The notes under the pieces are model-generated. The model was not told where the DNA came from. It did not search any database and was given only the letters and a program-made list of their open reading frames with translations. From Hondaea fermentalgiana (Eukaryota > Sar > Bigyra > Thraustochytrida > Thraustochytriidae): a stretch of DNA of 64,000 nt. Position 1 is the stretch's first letter, and each line of letters begins with the position of its first letter. The stretch is taken from the NCBI GenBank assembly GCA_014084085.1, contig NPFB01000057.1, forward strand, positions 9,567 through 73,566, read 5' to 3'. Positions 11,507-22,475 of this stretch are shown piece by piece. The translations under genes and the position numbers were made by a program.

Positions 11507-12217
11507 GCTGGCCGAGATCGTCGGCCCTCTTCGCATTCGCTGCGTTAACTGTTACGAACGAACTTGCTCTGCCTTTTACTCCCTGCGACCCGCAATTCTT
11601 TAAAAAGAAAAACAATCCTAAGAAAACAGAGAGAAGGAACGAGTGCTCATGCACAAAACTTTGCGCTCCTCCACGTGTCTCGGCAAGCTGCTGCGTTGCC
11701 AGGCAGGATAAAGCAGAACATAGGCTTCATAGGCCTACATGGAAAAAGAAAATTATAACATCCGTTCGTGACCTTACCTGTGTCTTTTATATTTTTTTAT
11801 CTTGAGAATCGCTGAGAATGAAAAACAACAAAACGAAACCAGAGGCGAACAATGAAAATTCCATCCGAGCTCGCCGACTCAAGACATACCACCATGAAAA
11901 CATTGTTCAAGCGCTCAAATGAAACGAGAACAGAATTTTCCTTCGGGAAAGCTCACAACAAGAGTATCGAAGAATTTCGTCCAAGCCCTTTCTACCTACG
12001 TCCTTTCGGTACACATCTTCTCACAGTCAATCTCTGTGCGCTTTCCAAACGCTTTTCGCAACAAGAAAGAGCGTGTCTGATCATTCCAGATAAGAGAGAA
12101 TCAATTATTTCATAAATGAATGAGAAGCGAAAGTAGGGCATGTCGTCAGTGTGAGGTGAAATTCTTCGTCCTTGGGTCAAAGCGTTTTTCGTTGTTATTT
12201 TGCTTTGTTTTGTCTTT
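11507..12217. other. Convergent 3' intergenic region (IMPDH-like / ABM protein)
   Basis: About 700 bases, AT-richer than its neighbours, with A-rich runs (11600-11625, 11815-11840) consistent with 3' ends. It contains one TAGGCCTA palindrome (11730-11737). No gene seen. Confidence 0.6.
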
Positions 12218-12568
12218 CTAGAGCAGAAACACGTCATCCTCGTGGTGCATGAGTTCGCGGTATTTCACGGGCTCATTAGGGAGCACCTCATTGAGCTCCT
12301 TGACCACGCGCTCGTGCAAGTCACTGCGCAACCAATGGCGCAGATGAGCACGAGACTCCCATTCCGTGACCACCATGAATTTGTCGGAATCCTCGGTGTC
12401 CATGAGCGTCTCGATGTTCATAAGACCGGGCCAGTCGCGGACGTCCGTCTCCACATTGGACATGATCTGCCGCACCTTGGACTCCTGCATCGGCGGGATG
12501 CGTCGCTCTGAAATCCTGATCACCTTGCCCAAGTGGACAAGGGCCACTTTGGCCTTGCTCATGGACAT
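12218..12568 (-). CDS. Small ABM-fold (dimeric alpha/beta barrel) protein
   Basis: 116 residues, single exon, from MSMSKAKVALVH. The pattern of an N-terminal strand, a helix with PPMQESKVRQIMSNVE, the strand MNIETLMD, then DKFMVVTEWESRAHLRHWL is that of the antibiotic-biosynthesis-monooxygenase (ABM) superfamily; the W-E-S-R...W run is the usual ABM signature. Members include small heme- or quinol-acting monooxygenases and many proteins of unknown function. No organelle signal is evident. The substrate cannot be told from sequence. Immediately 5' of the ATG is a CAG/GCG run (12571-12617) that would encode polyalanine in frame; I treat it as leader because no upstream in-frame ATG precedes it. 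Confidence 0.7.
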   Translation of the reverse strand: MSMSKAKVALVHLGKVIRISERRIPPMQESKVRQIMSNVETDVRDWPGLMNIETLMDTEDSDKFMVVTEWESRAHLRHWLRSDLHERVVKELNEVLPNEPVKYRELMHHEDDVFLL

Positions 12569-12570
12569 GG

Positions 12571-12580
12571 CTGCCGCCGC

Positions 12581-12617
<37 letters not shown>
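12571..12617 (-). repeat. CAG/CTG repeat directly upstream of the ABM gene start
   Basis: Read on the minus strand, CAG/GCA units then GCG units abut the start codon. As 5' leader it would be a structured repeat at the initiation site; as coding sequence it would be polyalanine. Confidence 0.85.
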
Positions 12618-12618
<1 letters not shown>

Positions 12619-14074
12619 CCGCGTCCGCTTCTGCCTGTCGTCCCGCCTGTCTGGCCGTTCGGGACGCCTCGAGATAGCCTCTTGCCGCCTTTGCCCGTGC
12701 CGTGCCGTGCTCGCTCGCGCGCAGGCCCTCGCGGCGCGTTCGCGATCTGTACTGCTTGTCCTCTCTCTCCCTGTGCTCTCACCTAGTCGGGCCTCCCCTC
12801 CCTTCTGCGCCAACTTGAACGTGAAGTGCACAAAAGTCTCCGCAGCCGCGTCCCTCGGACTTATGAAAAGGGGGCTATCCTACACAAATAGGTCGCTTGA
12901 GACAGTCCCGGGACCTCCTGGGACTGCCCGGCCGCGGCCGCTCGTAACGGTCATGATCCGGTGGCCGGACATGCACCGAGGCTGGCCATGGTGGCTGGCC
13001 GGCTGGGGGAAACCCATGGCCCTGGCTACTTTTCCTGGCTTAGGTTGGCTTAGATTGGCTTGGCTTAGCTGGATGGTTCGTAGCTTCTGTCGACAGGCGG
13101 GTGGATGGCCGGCCCTGGCTAGATGCTATAGCCTCCGATTGACAGCCGCGCGGCCCTAGACTTCGCTCATATTCTAGCATCTTTGCATCGCGCACTGAGG
13201 GTCAGATTTAGCTCAGGCTTGGAAGTTCGAAATGGGCTGCGCATAGACTTTTGTTCCGTCCCGTGCAACAGGCCAGCTTCCATGGAGACGACTCGCCTGC
13301 GTTACTTTGCAAGCATAAAGGTCGATATACCGCAAACAAGCAAATAAACTGGCAACCAATAGCAATCAATAGCAACCCTTTAGCATCTCGTCCACAACCG
13401 ACTCTTTGTCGTGAGAGAAAGAGAGTTGGAAAACCGCAAACCCGATATTCGCGCCGCCGCGTCATACACATGTAACCCGGCTTGCCGGAGGCGGCGAGGG
13501 AGATCAGAATAATTATTCTCGGGCCAGTGTAGCCGCCATTGGCTCGACTGCAGTCATTCAAAGGCTCATTCATTGCAGCAACCCGCTCCCGTGCGGGTCT
13601 GCCCCTAAACAGCTTTCTCAAAGTACCAAAAGAAAGTATTTTCTGAGAGAGAGAAGCGGTCGCGCGAACTGTTACAATTTGGCCTAGGGCAAGCAGCCAA
13701 ACGAACAGCTGGTTGAATGGTCGGTCGTTTCCCCCTACGTCTGTGCGTATTCATCTCCAATAACCCCATTTGGCGTACCGCGCTGAGCAGAACGCTAAAC
13801 GTGGACGCTAGCCGTAGGTGCGTAGGACACGCGCCTGCGCAAGTTTGCGTGCGCGCGCGAGGGCGCGCGTGAGCACGTGAAGGTCTGGTGCATGTACTGC
13901 TTTTGTGTGTTGGAGAAGGGTCGATCGCCTGTAGCTCCGCAGCTTTGAGCGCACCCGTTGCATAGTGAAGGCAAAGGAGGGTTTTGTTGACGCCTTCATC
14001 AATTAGAGCGAGCGACAACAAAACGAGAGACTCTTTCGAAAGACGCTGTCCAGTCCAGCGTTGTGCCGTCTGAA
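12618..14074. promoter_or_regulatory. Divergent promoter region ABM protein / K+ channel
   Basis: About 1.45 kb with no credible gene. It contains a copy of the CCATGG-centred element (12983-13000), a short inverted repeat CAGTCCC/GGGACTG (12903-12926) with a 10-base loop, and short AATAGCAATC direct repeats near 13355-13375. GC falls between 13200 and 13400. Confidence 0.55.
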
Positions 14075-17000
14075 ATGCAGTCACAGCATGATGGTGAGGA
14101 AGACACATCAGCAAAGAACATCTGCTCCAACGAGCCGTCGCATGCAATGCACCAAACTGGCAACGATATTGGCGCGGCTGCCAAGAATGGAAATCAATCA
14201 AGTCCCACGTCGACGAGGCCATCAAAAGCTCCTCCCTTGTCCAACTCGGGAGGTACTCTAGATATTGCAACAATGATCCAGGAGCAGCGCTTCGCTCTCG
14301 AAGAGCAACGTAAGCTTCTACAGCGCATGGAAGAAATGCAGTTGCGTCTTGAGCGTTTGGCACGAACAGGCAAGGCTGGGCCACGACAATCGGCCTTGGC
14401 CTTGGGGTCATTAGGGCAACAAAGCGAATGCGCTACGGGGCCAGCAAGTAATGCATGCCGCCCCTCGTTTCAAGTGTCCGAAGCAGACTCAAGAGTAGAG
14501 CCCGCGCGACACCGTCTGAGTGTTCAGATTGCCCCGAAACAACACATGCTTCAACGCTCCTTGACAACGTCGAACATCAACGAACAGACGTCCAGTGTGC
14601 GCGACGCAGACTGCGCCATCACAAGCGGTCGCGATGCGGCCCAGGGCGGACGACGACGATCCGTTCACGGTCTTGCTGGTCCCGTGGAGATTCGGCGGCT
14701 CAGCGGCGCAGGTATTGGACCTGCGCGACTTTCGGGGTTTGAGGATCAAGCGGGGAATCGGGCCGTCCCGAAGGTCTTTCCTAGCGACGTTATCTCCACG
14801 GATGCTCTACATCGCAACTCGATGACTTTGGATGATGCTCTCCCTTCGCGACGAAAACCATCTGTACGTGGGAAACACTTTGATGGCCTCGCACGACTCA
14901 AGCTACAAATCGAGGGGGGGTATCGCATGGTTGTGACGGACGAGGAGGACAGTGGAGACGAGGAGGTGAGTGATGCAGAAGAAGACGAGGAAGGCGGCAC
15001 ATACAAGCTCGGAGGAGATTCGATGCGAGAGCGACCCAGAGGGCGGAGTTCTGGAGCCCCCGAGCTCTCCAATCAGCACAGCGGCCTGGACGTCGACTCT
15101 GAATCGCTCGTTCCTGCAGAAGGCGCACAGGGAAAGCGCCAGACATCCTCGTATGAGGATAACGCAGTGTCCGCCATTCGGACGTCAATTTTAGCGTCGG
15201 GTAAGCGGCTCAAGACAGTGAGTGGGGAGACGGGGAGTTTTAAATACAAGACAAGCAGTGCAAAGCAAGGAGGCGCAGGTCGGCGCCGGCGCCGACAAAA
15301 GAGCTTTTTGAGCAAGTACAATCCTTTGAACCGGTTGCCTGTCCTGCACCCAGAGAGCTCTTTTCGAGCCAAGTGGAATCTCTTTGTACTTTGCATGCTG
15401 CTGTGGTACAGCTTCACGATTCCCTTTTCGATTAGCTTCAGTATCTCGCCGTACGGACTGTGGCGCATTATCGAGATCCTTTTCGACGTGGCTTTCGGGG
15501 TCGACATTCTGCTCAACTTCATTACTGGATACTACACCAAGCGACAGTCGGTGCAGTTGATTGTCATGAATCATCGCATGATCGTCAAAAACTACGTCAT
15601 GACATGGCTGCTAGTGGATCTCATCGCCATAACCCCTTTTGACATCATCGTGACCTTACTAACGACGGGATCGACGGTACATGCAGAACGCTCGGTTGCA
15701 AGTTTGTCAAAGCTGATTCGACTTGTCAAGCTGACGAGGCTCCTGCGTCTCGTGGGTCTGTATAGATACTTTAAATACTGGTCGGACCGACTCAAGCCGG
15801 GCATGCTTCGTTTGGGGACCTCGCTCATTGTCATATTGCTCGTCATTCATCTTTTGGCGTGCTTCTTCTTTTACCTTTCGGATCTCGACCCGACGCGTGT
15901 GGACACGTGGTCCGATGAGTACGGCGTTCGCCACGAAGACTTGGCGTTTCCAAAGTATATTGCGAGTCTGTATTGGTCGATCACGACAATGACAACGGTC
16001 GGGTACGGCGACATTGTTCCTCAGAACGAGGGCGAGATCTTCTTTGTAATCATCGCCATGCTTATCTCGTGCTCAATGTTTGCGTATTCCGTGGGTAACG
16101 TGGCGTCGATGGTCAGCGCCATCGACTCAACACAGACAATGTACAAGGAAAAGATGGACTGGCTCAAAGAGTACTGCTCGCAGCAGGCCTTGCCAGAAGA
16201 ACTGCAGACGCGAATCAGGGCATACTATAGTCACTGCTGGAAGGATCTCAAGAGCTTTCCGTTTTCGGAACACGCGATTCTGGATGACTTGAGTCCCGCG
16301 CTACGCCGCGAGGTGGTCCTCTTTCTCAATCGGGACATGGTTGACAAAGTTCCATTTTTCCAGGGTCAGGACGACAATTTTATCTGCCGTCTAATTTTAT
16401 GCATGACTGCAGAAGTGTGCGCTCCATTGGACATGATTATTCGCCAAGGCGAGGTAGGCAAGGCCATGTACTTTGTACGACGTGGGCTTGTGGAAGTTTG
16501 CAACGCGGATGCCACCGAAATTTACACGACGCTTTCAGATGGATGCTACTTTGGCGAAATCTCACTTCTTGTGGGAGGTAGACGCACCGCCTCGGTGCGA
16601 GCCATCTTCCATTCGAGTCTCTTTCGCTTGGAACAAGATGACCTGGATAACATGCTTCTCGACTACCCGGAAGCCCTGCAAAAGATTTTGCACATTGCTG
16701 CGACAAGTCGGTACCAGCTCACGGAGGCTGAGCACGAGTCTCTTCAAAGTCGCTTCCAGGTGTTTTCTTCAGTTCTAGGGAACGATAACATACGTTCGGG
16801 CGGCGGCATGGGCGTCTCTGATGAGGAAGATGACTTGCATGGCGAAGATGCAGATAATATTGGTATTGCACAAGGGGAGAGCACGAGTTTTGGCAAGAAC
16901 TATGGCGCGCAAGATAGAAATGGTGACGAATTTAAATCCGATGACGCACAAGGACAGGTCTCGGGCCCAATCGTTGCTGGGAGAAGGCGGAGTAGCACTT

Positions 17001-17293
17001 TGAGCGATGCGAACGGGGAAGAGGGGGAGGATACCTTTGACAGTGGCCCCCTCCCTCACCCCTTGATCTCACCGTTGGGGCGACCGAACGGGGACTCTGC
17101 CATTTCAACGGCGCGCTCGACGGTCTCGAGCTCGCCCTCGCGCGCCCCGTCGCTGGCGAGAATGTCGTCATCGGCGTCCATGAGCAGTCAGGCACATATA
17201 CCACTGGGCACTGCCGTGCTTGAGCGCGCCAAGTCCATGTCGCCAAAGACTCGCCAGGGCTTTCCAATGTCTCCCAAGTCCAACGATGCGTAA
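14075..17293 (+). CDS. Voltage-gated K+ channel with cyclic-nucleotide-binding domain (EAG/HCN-like)
   Basis: 1,072 residues from the ATG at 14075 (the open frame extends 12 bases up to a GTG, but ATG is preferred). Six membrane segments run from about residue 436 to 700: S1 FVLCMLLWYSFTIPFSI, an S4 with regularly spaced Arg/Lys (SKLIRLVKLTRLLRLVGLYR, about 545-565), and a pore with the potassium filter TVGYGD at 641-646. A C-linker follows, then a CNBD (about 765-875) whose phosphate cassette YFGEISLL...RRTASVRA keeps the Gly-Glu and Arg of channels that bind cNMP. The 430-residue N-terminus is charged and Ser-rich with one predicted coiled coil (EEQRKLLQRMEEMQLRLERL). The C-terminus is acidic then Ser/Pro-rich. 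Membrane location is certain; gating polarity and ligand cannot be read from sequence. Confidence 0.92.
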   Translation: MQSQHDGEEDTSAKNICSNEPSHAMHQTGNDIGAAAKNGNQSSPTSTRPSKAPPLSNSGGTLDIATMIQEQRFALEEQRKLLQRMEEMQLRLERLARTGKAGPRQSALALGSLGQQSECATGPASNACRPSFQVSEADSRVEPARHRLSVQIAPKQHMLQRSLTTSNINEQTSSVRDADCAITSGRDAAQGGRRRSVHGLAGPVEIRRLSGAGIGPARLSGFEDQAGNRAVPKVFPSDVISTDALHRNSMTLDDALPSRRKPSVRGKHFDGLARLKLQIEGGYRMVVTDEEDSGDEEVSDAEEDEEGGTYKLGGDSMRERPRGRSSGAPELSNQHSGLDVDSESLVPAEGAQGKRQTSSYEDNAVSAIRTSILASGKRLKTVSGETGSFKYKTSSAKQGGAGRRRRRQKSFLSKYNPLNRLPVLHPESSFRAKWNLFVLCMLLWYSFTIPFSISFSISPYGLWRIIEILFDVAFGVDILLNFITGYYTKRQSVQLIVMNHRMIVKNYVMTWLLVDLIAITPFDIIVTLLTTGSTVHAERSVASLSKLIRLVKLTRLLRLVGLYRYFKYWSDRLKPGMLRLGTSLIVILLVIHLLACFFFYLSDLDPTRVDTWSDEYGVRHEDLAFPKYIASLYWSITTMTTVGYGDIVPQNEGEIFFVIIAMLISCSMFAYSVGNVASMVSAIDSTQTMYKEKMDWLKEYCSQQALPEELQTRIRAYYSHCWKDLKSFPFSEHAILDDLSPALRREVVLFLNRDMVDKVPFFQGQDDNFICRLILCMTAEVCAPLDMIIRQGEVGKAMYFVRRGLVEVCNADATEIYTTLSDGCYFGEISLLVGGRRTASVRAIFHSSLFRLEQDDLDNMLLDYPEALQKILHIAATSRYQLTEAEHESLQSRFQVFSSVLGNDNIRSGGGMGVSDEEDDLHGEDADNIGIAQGESTSFGKNYGAQDRNGDEFKSDDAQGQVSGPIVAGRRRSSTLSDANGEEGEDTFDSGPLPHPLISPLGRPNGDSAISTARSTVSSSPSRAPSLARMSSSASMSSQAHIPLGTAVLERAKSMSPKTRQGFPMSPKSNDA

Positions 17294-17768
17294 TGTTTGC
17301 GCCTCTTTCTCTTCCCTTTGATTGCCAGCAATTGATTGATTGCCAGTGTGATGTAGACAGACTGCATGTTGCTTGGCATCGCAATGTCATTTGCAAGAGA
17401 GTTCAATGGATTGATGTCTGCTCCTCGAAGCCACCTTGCCTCTTTTGTCTCACACTATAAATGAGTCCGCTCTTCAAGGAAGGAGTTGTGTCTATACACG
17501 TAATTATTCTGGGGAAAGGGGTGAGCAGACTTTTGCGGCAACCAGAAACTTCGTCAGCCAGGACGAATTAGATTTGTGTTACGTGCAATCATCTTCCTGC
17601 CAACTTACAGTTTAGCATATTAGTCATGGTCACCATGTCACATTGTATTCCGCTTCTTACGCTTTTGGCCGAGTTTGAACCTTGACTCTCTTTTCTCTCT
17701 GACCATGCTTGACTGTATTCTCTCTCGCTCGCTCGCTGCCAGCTGCCAGCTGCAGCTGCTGCTGTTGT

Positions 17769-17770
<2 letters not shown>

Positions 17771-17799
<29 letters not shown>

Positions 17800-17800
17800 C
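17771..17800. repeat. (GCCT)n microsatellite
   Basis: About seven perfect GCCT units in the intergenic region after the K+ channel. Confidence 0.9.
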
Positions 17801-18244
17801 CAGCAAGGCCTCTGTGGCACAGAGCGTCATGATGCAGCCTGGTTAGTAGCGTGAGGATCACCGTGACAGTGTAGAGCAGTCTCTGTCTCTGCGGCCGCAG
17901 TGAGGGGCCAGTGCCCTGCACGCGCGCGACAGACAGCCTGCCGCTGCGCATTCCCATTGGCAATCAATCACCAGTTCAGATGCTCGAAAGGAGTGGCGAG
18001 GGAAAGGAAAGATGAGGGGGGGCCACTGTCACGAGGGCGGCCTTCCTTGTCCTTGTGTCTTGCAATGCGTTGGTGATTGTTGCAGTGCGGCGCCCTTCCA
18101 TTCTCTTTCCTTTCCTTTTTCTTGTCCGTGGTCGCCGTCCTGTTTCTGTCCTCTTCTGCCTGCTGGCCGCTCCCTCTGCCTGCTACTAGGCTGCTGCAGC
18201 ATCTGCTAGCTGCGGCTGCTTTTGTTGCCATTGGTTTTATCCAA

Positions 18245-18245
<1 letters not shown>

Positions 18246-18297
<52 letters not shown>

Positions 18298-18398
18298 ANN
18301 NNNNNNNNNNNNNNNNNNNNNNNNNNNNNNNNNNNNNNNNNNNNNNNNNNNNNNNNNNNNNNNNNNNNNNNNNNNNNNNNNNNNNNNNNNNNNNNNNN
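18246..18398. repeat. (GAAA)n microsatellite running into a 100-N gap
   Basis: Thirteen GAAA units end directly at 100 N (18299-18398). The round number suggests a placeholder of unknown size; the repeat probably stopped the assembly. Confidence 0.95.
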
Positions 18399-18493
18399 CC
18401 GGCAGCGGGCGCGCAGGCAGCGGCGCGCGGCGCGGCGCGGGCAGCGCGCGCGGGCTGGACCCCCGCGCAGGCGAGCCCGACAACGAGGCGCAG

Positions 18494-20371
18494 ATGTTCG
18501 ACCCCGAAACCCGGCAGCGACTTCACAACATGCTCGACGAGTACATCGAGAAGAAGTGCGCCTCGAACGAGCAGTGCCAGAAAAGCGACTTCGACGCCTC
18601 AGCCCGCGAGGCGCTCCAGCGGATCAGCTTCCTACAGGCGCTGCAGGCCATCGAGCATTTCGCGAGCTCGGTCTCGTCTCGTATCGTGAACAGGCCAGCC
18701 TACCTCATGGGGATTCTGCGCGGCCAGGAAATGCACTGGGACAAGTCACGCGCCGCCGCCAGCTTACCAGGCGGATCCGCGGACCTCCTCGGCATGCCCG
18801 GCGAGCTCATGCTTCTTGTTGGCGAGTTCTGCCTCGTCGGACACTGCATGCCTTCCGACTTTACCCCGGAGGTCTGCCTTGCCTTGCAGCGCTTGACGCC
18901 CCCGCTGGCTGTCAAAGCTGTTCAGGCCTTTAACGCGAACAAGCGCATCTGCGCGGGGAACCGGGGTGGTGTGCTCAACCGCCCGCGCTTCTTTCAGCGT
19001 CTCATACAGAATGTCGCGGACCAGAACTCGGAGGCCTCCGAGGACACGCCTGGGGCGTCAAGCGCCTCGGTAGGCCTCGCTGGCGACACGGATGCCCTTG
19101 GCGCCCCGGCCTCGGCCCTCCCACCTGGGCATCCTGATGGCCAAGACGACAAGCCCTTTTCGCAGACCCAGCAGCACACATCCTCGCCACCACCTCTGGG
19201 TGCCCCCGCGTCTTCTCTCGAGGACGAGGAGGAGGACTCGGGTGGTCTCGGCCAACACGCAATCACGAAACAAGAAACGCTTCAACCTCCCACCCATACA
19301 CGCAACGCATGGGGTACTCCGGAAACCGGGACGACCAGCGCTAGCACAAGCAACCCCAGCGCAGGTGGTAACAGCAACAAGCTCAATGTATCGACGCCCT
19401 CGGCGCGGTCTGCTGATGGGTCCGCCTCGTCGGTGTCGACGGGAACGGGCTCGGGCGAGGCCGATGATGCCGACGCCGACGCCGACGCTGATCCGGATGC
19501 GGATCCTGCGCACGAGGCGTACGAGGAGCATTCCGTTGCAACTGCAGCGGATACCGCGGACGGTTTTGCGTCGACGGGGCGTCCCTCGCTGACAGCTTCG
19601 GGTCAGATGGGCAGTCTTGTGGTCCCCTCAAGCGGGGTCCTGGACAGCGCTGACGGTGGAGAAGACAGCGCAGCCGTTGCAGCAGCGGTCGCCGCTGCTG
19701 CGGCTGGTGGGCCCGGGGCTTCATCGGCGGCGCAAACCGGTTCGGGTTCGGCCGCCACACAGGCATGGGACGACTCTGCATTCGGCGCAGCAGGGAACGC
19801 CATCTATTGGAATCCTGGCGGTCTTGGCCCGGTCGCGGGTGAACCTACGACGCCAAAGTCTGCCCGGGGCCGCACATCCTCGTTCATGACGCCCTCTCCC
19901 CAGGTACATTTCAAGGATCGCCCTCAGACTGCCGATCGCAGTGCACGGCACGAAAACACCGCAGGACCCAGCGCGGCTTTTGACGACCCACGCTCTCGAC
20001 CAGCTGGCTTGGTTGGCAGCGACTTTTTGGACTCGGCTTTTGACACACGCAGCCGCACGAGCAGCGTCGCGTACGAGTCACAGTCCGCCGACGCGACTGC
20101 GCCTCCATGGGACGCCGTGCGCGACCGAAACAGCAGCCTCTTTTTCAACACTGCCGGACCATCCGCCACTTCGGGTCCTGTTGCTGGCTCCTCTGCAACT
20201 GGGCCGACAGGCTTGCCGCGCGCCCCGGGCCATGGGTCGGACGCTGGCGTATTCTTTTCAGACCCAAGCGCTTTTAGCGATCAGTTTGCCTCGACGGCGT
20301 CTTCTGGTGCGTGGACAAACACCACGGGGCCTTCGGGCCCTGTTGATGTTGCAAGTTCCGCGAATGCCTGG

Positions 20372-20415
<44 letters not shown>

Positions 20416-20659
20416 CGATGGCTCTCCATCTTCATCGTCAACCACGACCGCGCGCGAGCCCTCGTCGTCAACCTCTTCCTCGAATTCGGCGCCGCCGAGC
20501 GAGTCTTCATCGGACTTGCATGCGCGTGTCCGGCATCTAGAGGGTCTCTGTGCTCGTCTTGAGCAGGAAAACTCGCACCTCCGCCAGCGCCAGGACGTCC
20601 TCACTGCGGGTCTTCGTCAGCTTCTTGCGGCGGCCACAGCCCCTGCGGCGCCGCGATAA
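18494..20659 (+). CDS. Protein with two hnRNP-Q acidic-domain-like units and C-terminal coiled coil
   Basis: 721 residues from the first ATG after the gap; the frame is open upstream to the gap, so the true start could lie in the missing bases. Residues 1-80 and about 97-177 are two similar helical units. Each ends in a motif resembling the hnRNP Q/R acidic domain's AFLCGVMKTYRQ: NRPAYLMGILRGQ in unit 1 and NRPRFFQRLIQNV in unit 2, preceded by DFDASAREALQRIS and DFTPEVCLALQRLT. In hnRNP Q/R and relatives this domain precedes RNA-binding modules; here no RRM follows. The rest is Ser/Thr/Gly/Asp-rich and disordered, with a DADADADADPDADP run, a Gln run (about 627-640), and a final coiled coil (HARVRHLEGLCARLEQENSH). 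A scaffold in RNA metabolism is inference only. Confidence 0.7.
20374..20414 (+). repeat. CAG repeat encoding polyglutamine
   Basis: About thirteen near-pure CAG codons inside the acidic-domain protein, just before a Ser-rich linker and the C-terminal coiled coil. Unlike the CFAP91 run it has no CAA interruptions, so it is probably length-variable. Confidence 0.9.
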
Positions 20660-21480
20660 AGCAAGCACGAAATCAAGTCGGAATTCTCGCGACTTGCGGC
20701 TGGCAGTGGCTGCCCAACAACATACAATTCCGCGTATGCATTCCTCGGGCCCTGTCGCCTTGGTAGCTCGACTAACTTCTGCAACAAACTCCAACAAGTT
20801 TGCCTTGCTTGCGTACACACCAGCGTATGCAGGGCATGCAACGACGAGCTCGCGCGCGCGTCCCTCAGAAAAAGGATCGCGCCAAGCAAGATTTTATCAC
20901 CCCAAAAATAACAACTGTGAGACGGGCCATCACAGCACACGCCATGCGGCGCAGCACAAGACAATGCAACAAGCCCGTCCATTTCACTTCTCACTCACAT
21001 TAACACAAACCCGCCGCTCAATCCGAACGAGCCCAGACAAGACGGAATTCCCAGACACGGGCGGGAGAGGGCGAGGGCGAGAGCGGTCTGTCCGAGCCAG
21101 CAAGCCTTTTGAAGAACCAAGCCAAGTCCACAAGCAACGCAAAGCGATGCAATGCGTCAGGTCAGATTAAGTCAGGTAAGATCAGATCAAGTCAGATCAG
21201 ATCAGCTTGCCAATGGTTATTCGCTGGCAGACGCATCTTCGCTCGCTTGCTCGATTCTCGCTGCTTCCAGGTGGCTGATCCCAAACACCCCAAAGCCTTC
21301 GATGGGCACACAGGCAGGCCTCATCGTCTTCTTCTTCTTTTCACCCCGGTCAATATGAATCAATCTCCATTTTTCGATCGCGTGCTTTCCAGGAATTAGC
21401 TGACAACGACCGCCATTGCGAGTGTTATCGCGGCCGTGCCATTTCTTTGTTCTTCGTCGTCGCCGTGTGCTTGCATGCGT

Positions 21481-21506
21481 GCTTGCTTGCTTGCTTGCTT
21501 GCTTGC
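21481..21506. repeat. (GCTT)n microsatellite
   Basis: Six perfect units preceded by imperfect ones (TGCATGCGTGCTT). Confidence 0.9.
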
Positions 21507-21899
21507 CCGGACTAGTGCATGCACGCAATCTGCTTCTGCCATCTTGCCCTGTATAGCCTTGCAGAGGCTGACGAAAGATAGTGACTGACTGGCTGGCCGA
21601 CTTGCGTCTCCAAGTGACGCACTTTGCGGCACCGGGATAGTTGACTTTCCTCGGGAGAGCCACCGCCGTAGGCAAGCAAGCAGGCAAGCCAAAGCAAGCC
21701 AAAGCAAGCAAAAGCAATCTCCTCGGAGCGGCTGACGACGCGAGCGGCGGCGGCGGCGCGGACAGCGGCGGCGACAGCGGCGGCGGCGGCGGAGAAAAGG
21801 CCCTTCTCCGCGCGGCGGCAGCTACCGGGGCCGCGGGGCCGGCCGTCCGTCGCGGGGTCCGCTCGCAGGACGTGAGCCCGAGACAGGCGGGCAGGTGGA

Positions 21900-21995
21900 G
21901 CAGGCAGGCAGGCGTGGAGCAGGCAGGCAGGCAGGCAGGCAGAGATAGATAGGCGGAGCAAGCAAGCACGCAAGCAAGCAAGCAAGCAAGCACGC
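21900..21995. repeat. Compound (CAGG)n / (GCAA)n microsatellite
   Basis: AGGC units to about 21942, a short AGATAGAT run, then GCAA units with two GCAC interruptions to 21995. Confidence 0.88.
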
Positions 21996-22475
21996 AGGGC
22001 AGCAGCGGCCGAACGAACGAACGACCGAGGGACCGAACACGCCGCCCGGCGCGTCGACCTCGCGCGGGCCCGGTCGCGGCGAGCAAGACGAGGCCGAGGG
22101 GTGGCGGAGAAGGAGGCCGCGCGCTTCTCGCAGCGCCGCGTCGCCGTTGGTGACGACGAAGAGGCGTAGCAAACGTTGATAGACCTTTCTGTTCCCCCTG
22201 CCTTTCGCGCGCGTCTCCGACTATTATTGCCACCAATCGTCGTCGTCGTCGTCGTCGTTATTGTGGACGGCGGCATTGTTATTGCTGTCGATCGACAGCG
22301 CCGTCAAAGGAGCTATCGCGGGCACCCTGTGCGTAAATTACGATTTCCTGGCGCGGAGCGCTCCAGTCAATCATTGCCGTGTTTCTCCATTCCTCATTTC
22401 GACACTTCATCCCTCCAACCATCGACTCCACCTCATCGTTACTTGCTGTGTTAGCATTTCGTAAGTCGCACCACC

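Larger units (their letters stand above)
17294..18493. other. Intergenic region with microsatellites and an assembly gap
   Basis: About 1.2 kb downstream of the channel and upstream of the acidic-domain gene. It contains (GCCT)n at 17771-17800, (GAAA)n at 18246-18298, and a gap of 100 N at 18299-18398. After the gap the sequence is GC-rich and open in the frame of the next gene. No gene seen before the gap. Confidence 0.6.
20660..22475. promoter_or_regulatory. Intergenic region with dense tetranucleotide repeats upstream of the SAPS gene
   Basis: 1.8 kb without a credible gene. It holds a short run of TCAGATTAAGTCAGGTAAGATCAGATC-type direct repeats near 21158-21210, (GCTT)n at 21481-21506, AAGC-rich sequence at 21670-21720, (CAGG)n at 21900-21942, (GCAA)n with GCAC variants at 21958-21995, and (CGT)n at 22234-22258. 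The last 250 bases are presumably promoter and 5' UTR of the SAPS gene. Confidence 0.55.

Noticed and set aside
10481..11536. 351-codon open frame on the minus strand
   Set aside because: Antisense shadow of the IMPDH-like gene.
18077..18493. Extension of the acidic-domain gene upstream through the N gap
   Set aside because: It would translate a microsatellite and unknown bases. The real start may be in the gap, but this extension cannot be supported.
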